The position numbers and the translations under genes were made by a program. A DNA stretch of 64,000 nt, from assembly GCF_014084125.1 (NCBI RefSeq), contig NZ_CP048405.1, forward strand, positions 6,634,001 to 6,698,000. The letters run 5' to 3'. The notes beneath the pieces are model-generated. The model ran no database searches. It worked only from the letters and a program-made list of their open reading frames with translations, and had not been told where the DNA came from. Source of the stretch: Streptacidiphilus sp. PB12-B1b (GTDB lineage: Bacteria > Actinomycetota > Actinomycetes > Streptomycetales > Streptomycetaceae). Numbering within the stretch: the first letter of the stretch is position 1; every line of letters starts with the position of its first letter. Shown piece after piece: positions 63,847 to 64,000 of the stretch.

Positions 63847-64000
63847 TCAGGCCGGAAAGCGTTCGAGCAGCGTCCGCACCTCGGCCGCCACCGCTCCCCC
63901 GCCGCCCTGCCCGTCCCGGCCCGGCCCGCCCGTGCCGCCGGCCCGCAGCGCACGGCCCACCAGCTCCGCGAGCTGCTCCATCTGCGCAGGTCCCATGCCC
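63847..64000 (-). CDS. glyA: C-terminus of a probable serine hydroxymethyltransferase, 5' part outside the window
   Basis: The last 50 or so codons of a gene entering from the right. They read GMGPAQMEQLAELVGRALRA, a Gly/Ala linker, then AAEVRTLLERFPA before the stop at 63847. The end of glycine/serine hydroxymethyltransferases has this form: a T-x-G-M-G segment, two helices, and a final R-x-L-x-x-x-FP. The streptomycete gene order also places glyA next to wecA. The catalytic part is not visible, so the identification rests on the tail and the context. The 202 bp before wecA show nothing notable. Confidence 0.55.
   Translation of the reverse strand, partial: GMGPAQMEQLAELVGRALRAGGTGGPGRDGQGGGGAVAAEVRTLLERFPA

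Overview
The window is about 70% G+C with strong G/C bias at third codon positions. Its content is core chromosome of a filamentous actinobacterium, most likely a member of the Streptomycetaceae. The basis is the adjacent scy and filP coiled-coil genes of polar growth, the GlgE-type glycogen pathway, NucS in place of MutS/MutL, a MurA with Asp in place of the catalytic Cys, the complete atpIBEFHAGDC operon and several actinobacterial DUF families. No rRNA, tRNA, CRISPR array, insertion sequence or prophage was seen.

Layout. 1-11 kb: glycogen/trehalose metabolism. A window-truncated glgP diverges from glgE-treS-pep2-glgB, which together interconvert trehalose, maltose, maltose-1-phosphate and branched alpha-glucan. 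11-16 kb: an EPSP-synthase-like gene, an FMN-binding protein, an amino-acid permease and an unrecognised protein. 16-21 kb: pta-ackA and pyk, ended by a strong stem-loop. 21-24 kb: a three-gene locus of unknown function for exported and membrane proteins (DUF6230, DUF6114 and a Pro/Ala/Thr/Ser-rich secreted protein). 24.5-34.4 kb: a cysteine-free thioredoxin-fold protein, a frameshifted TetR gene, and a short-chain acyl-CoA region with icmA, two DUF3817 genes, two MarR genes, a DUF2127 gene, meaB, thiolase and mce.

34.7-40.4 kb: scy and filP. 40.5-46.7 kb: a hydrolase, an ABC exporter, a luciferase-like monooxygenase, two small unknown proteins and nucS. 46.7-53.9 kb: a large P-loop ATPase with a Pro/Thr tail, a STAS protein, a 3-hydroxyacyl-CoA dehydrogenase, murA, a PduO-type cobalamin adenosyltransferase and a DUF2550 gene. 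54.1-62.1 kb: the F1Fo ATP synthase operon on the minus strand, followed by wecA and the 3' end of a probable glyA.

Links. IcmA needs adenosylcobalamin; MeaB (mutase chaperone), PduO (cofactor synthesis) and Mce (epimerase) all lie in the window. Pta/AckA, thiolase and the 3-hydroxyacyl-CoA dehydrogenase act on the acetyl-CoA pool around it. The less ordinary signals are a two-site operator 21 bp apart in front of icmA, a perfect palindrome between the thioredoxin-fold and TetR genes, a single-base frameshift in that TetR gene, a nearly exact 120-bp tandem duplication in scy, lost or replaced catalytic residues (thioredoxin-fold protein, STAS protein, MurA, EPSP-synthase-like protein), stem-loops inside the atp operon, and a repeated leaderless-promoter arrangement before at least six genes.
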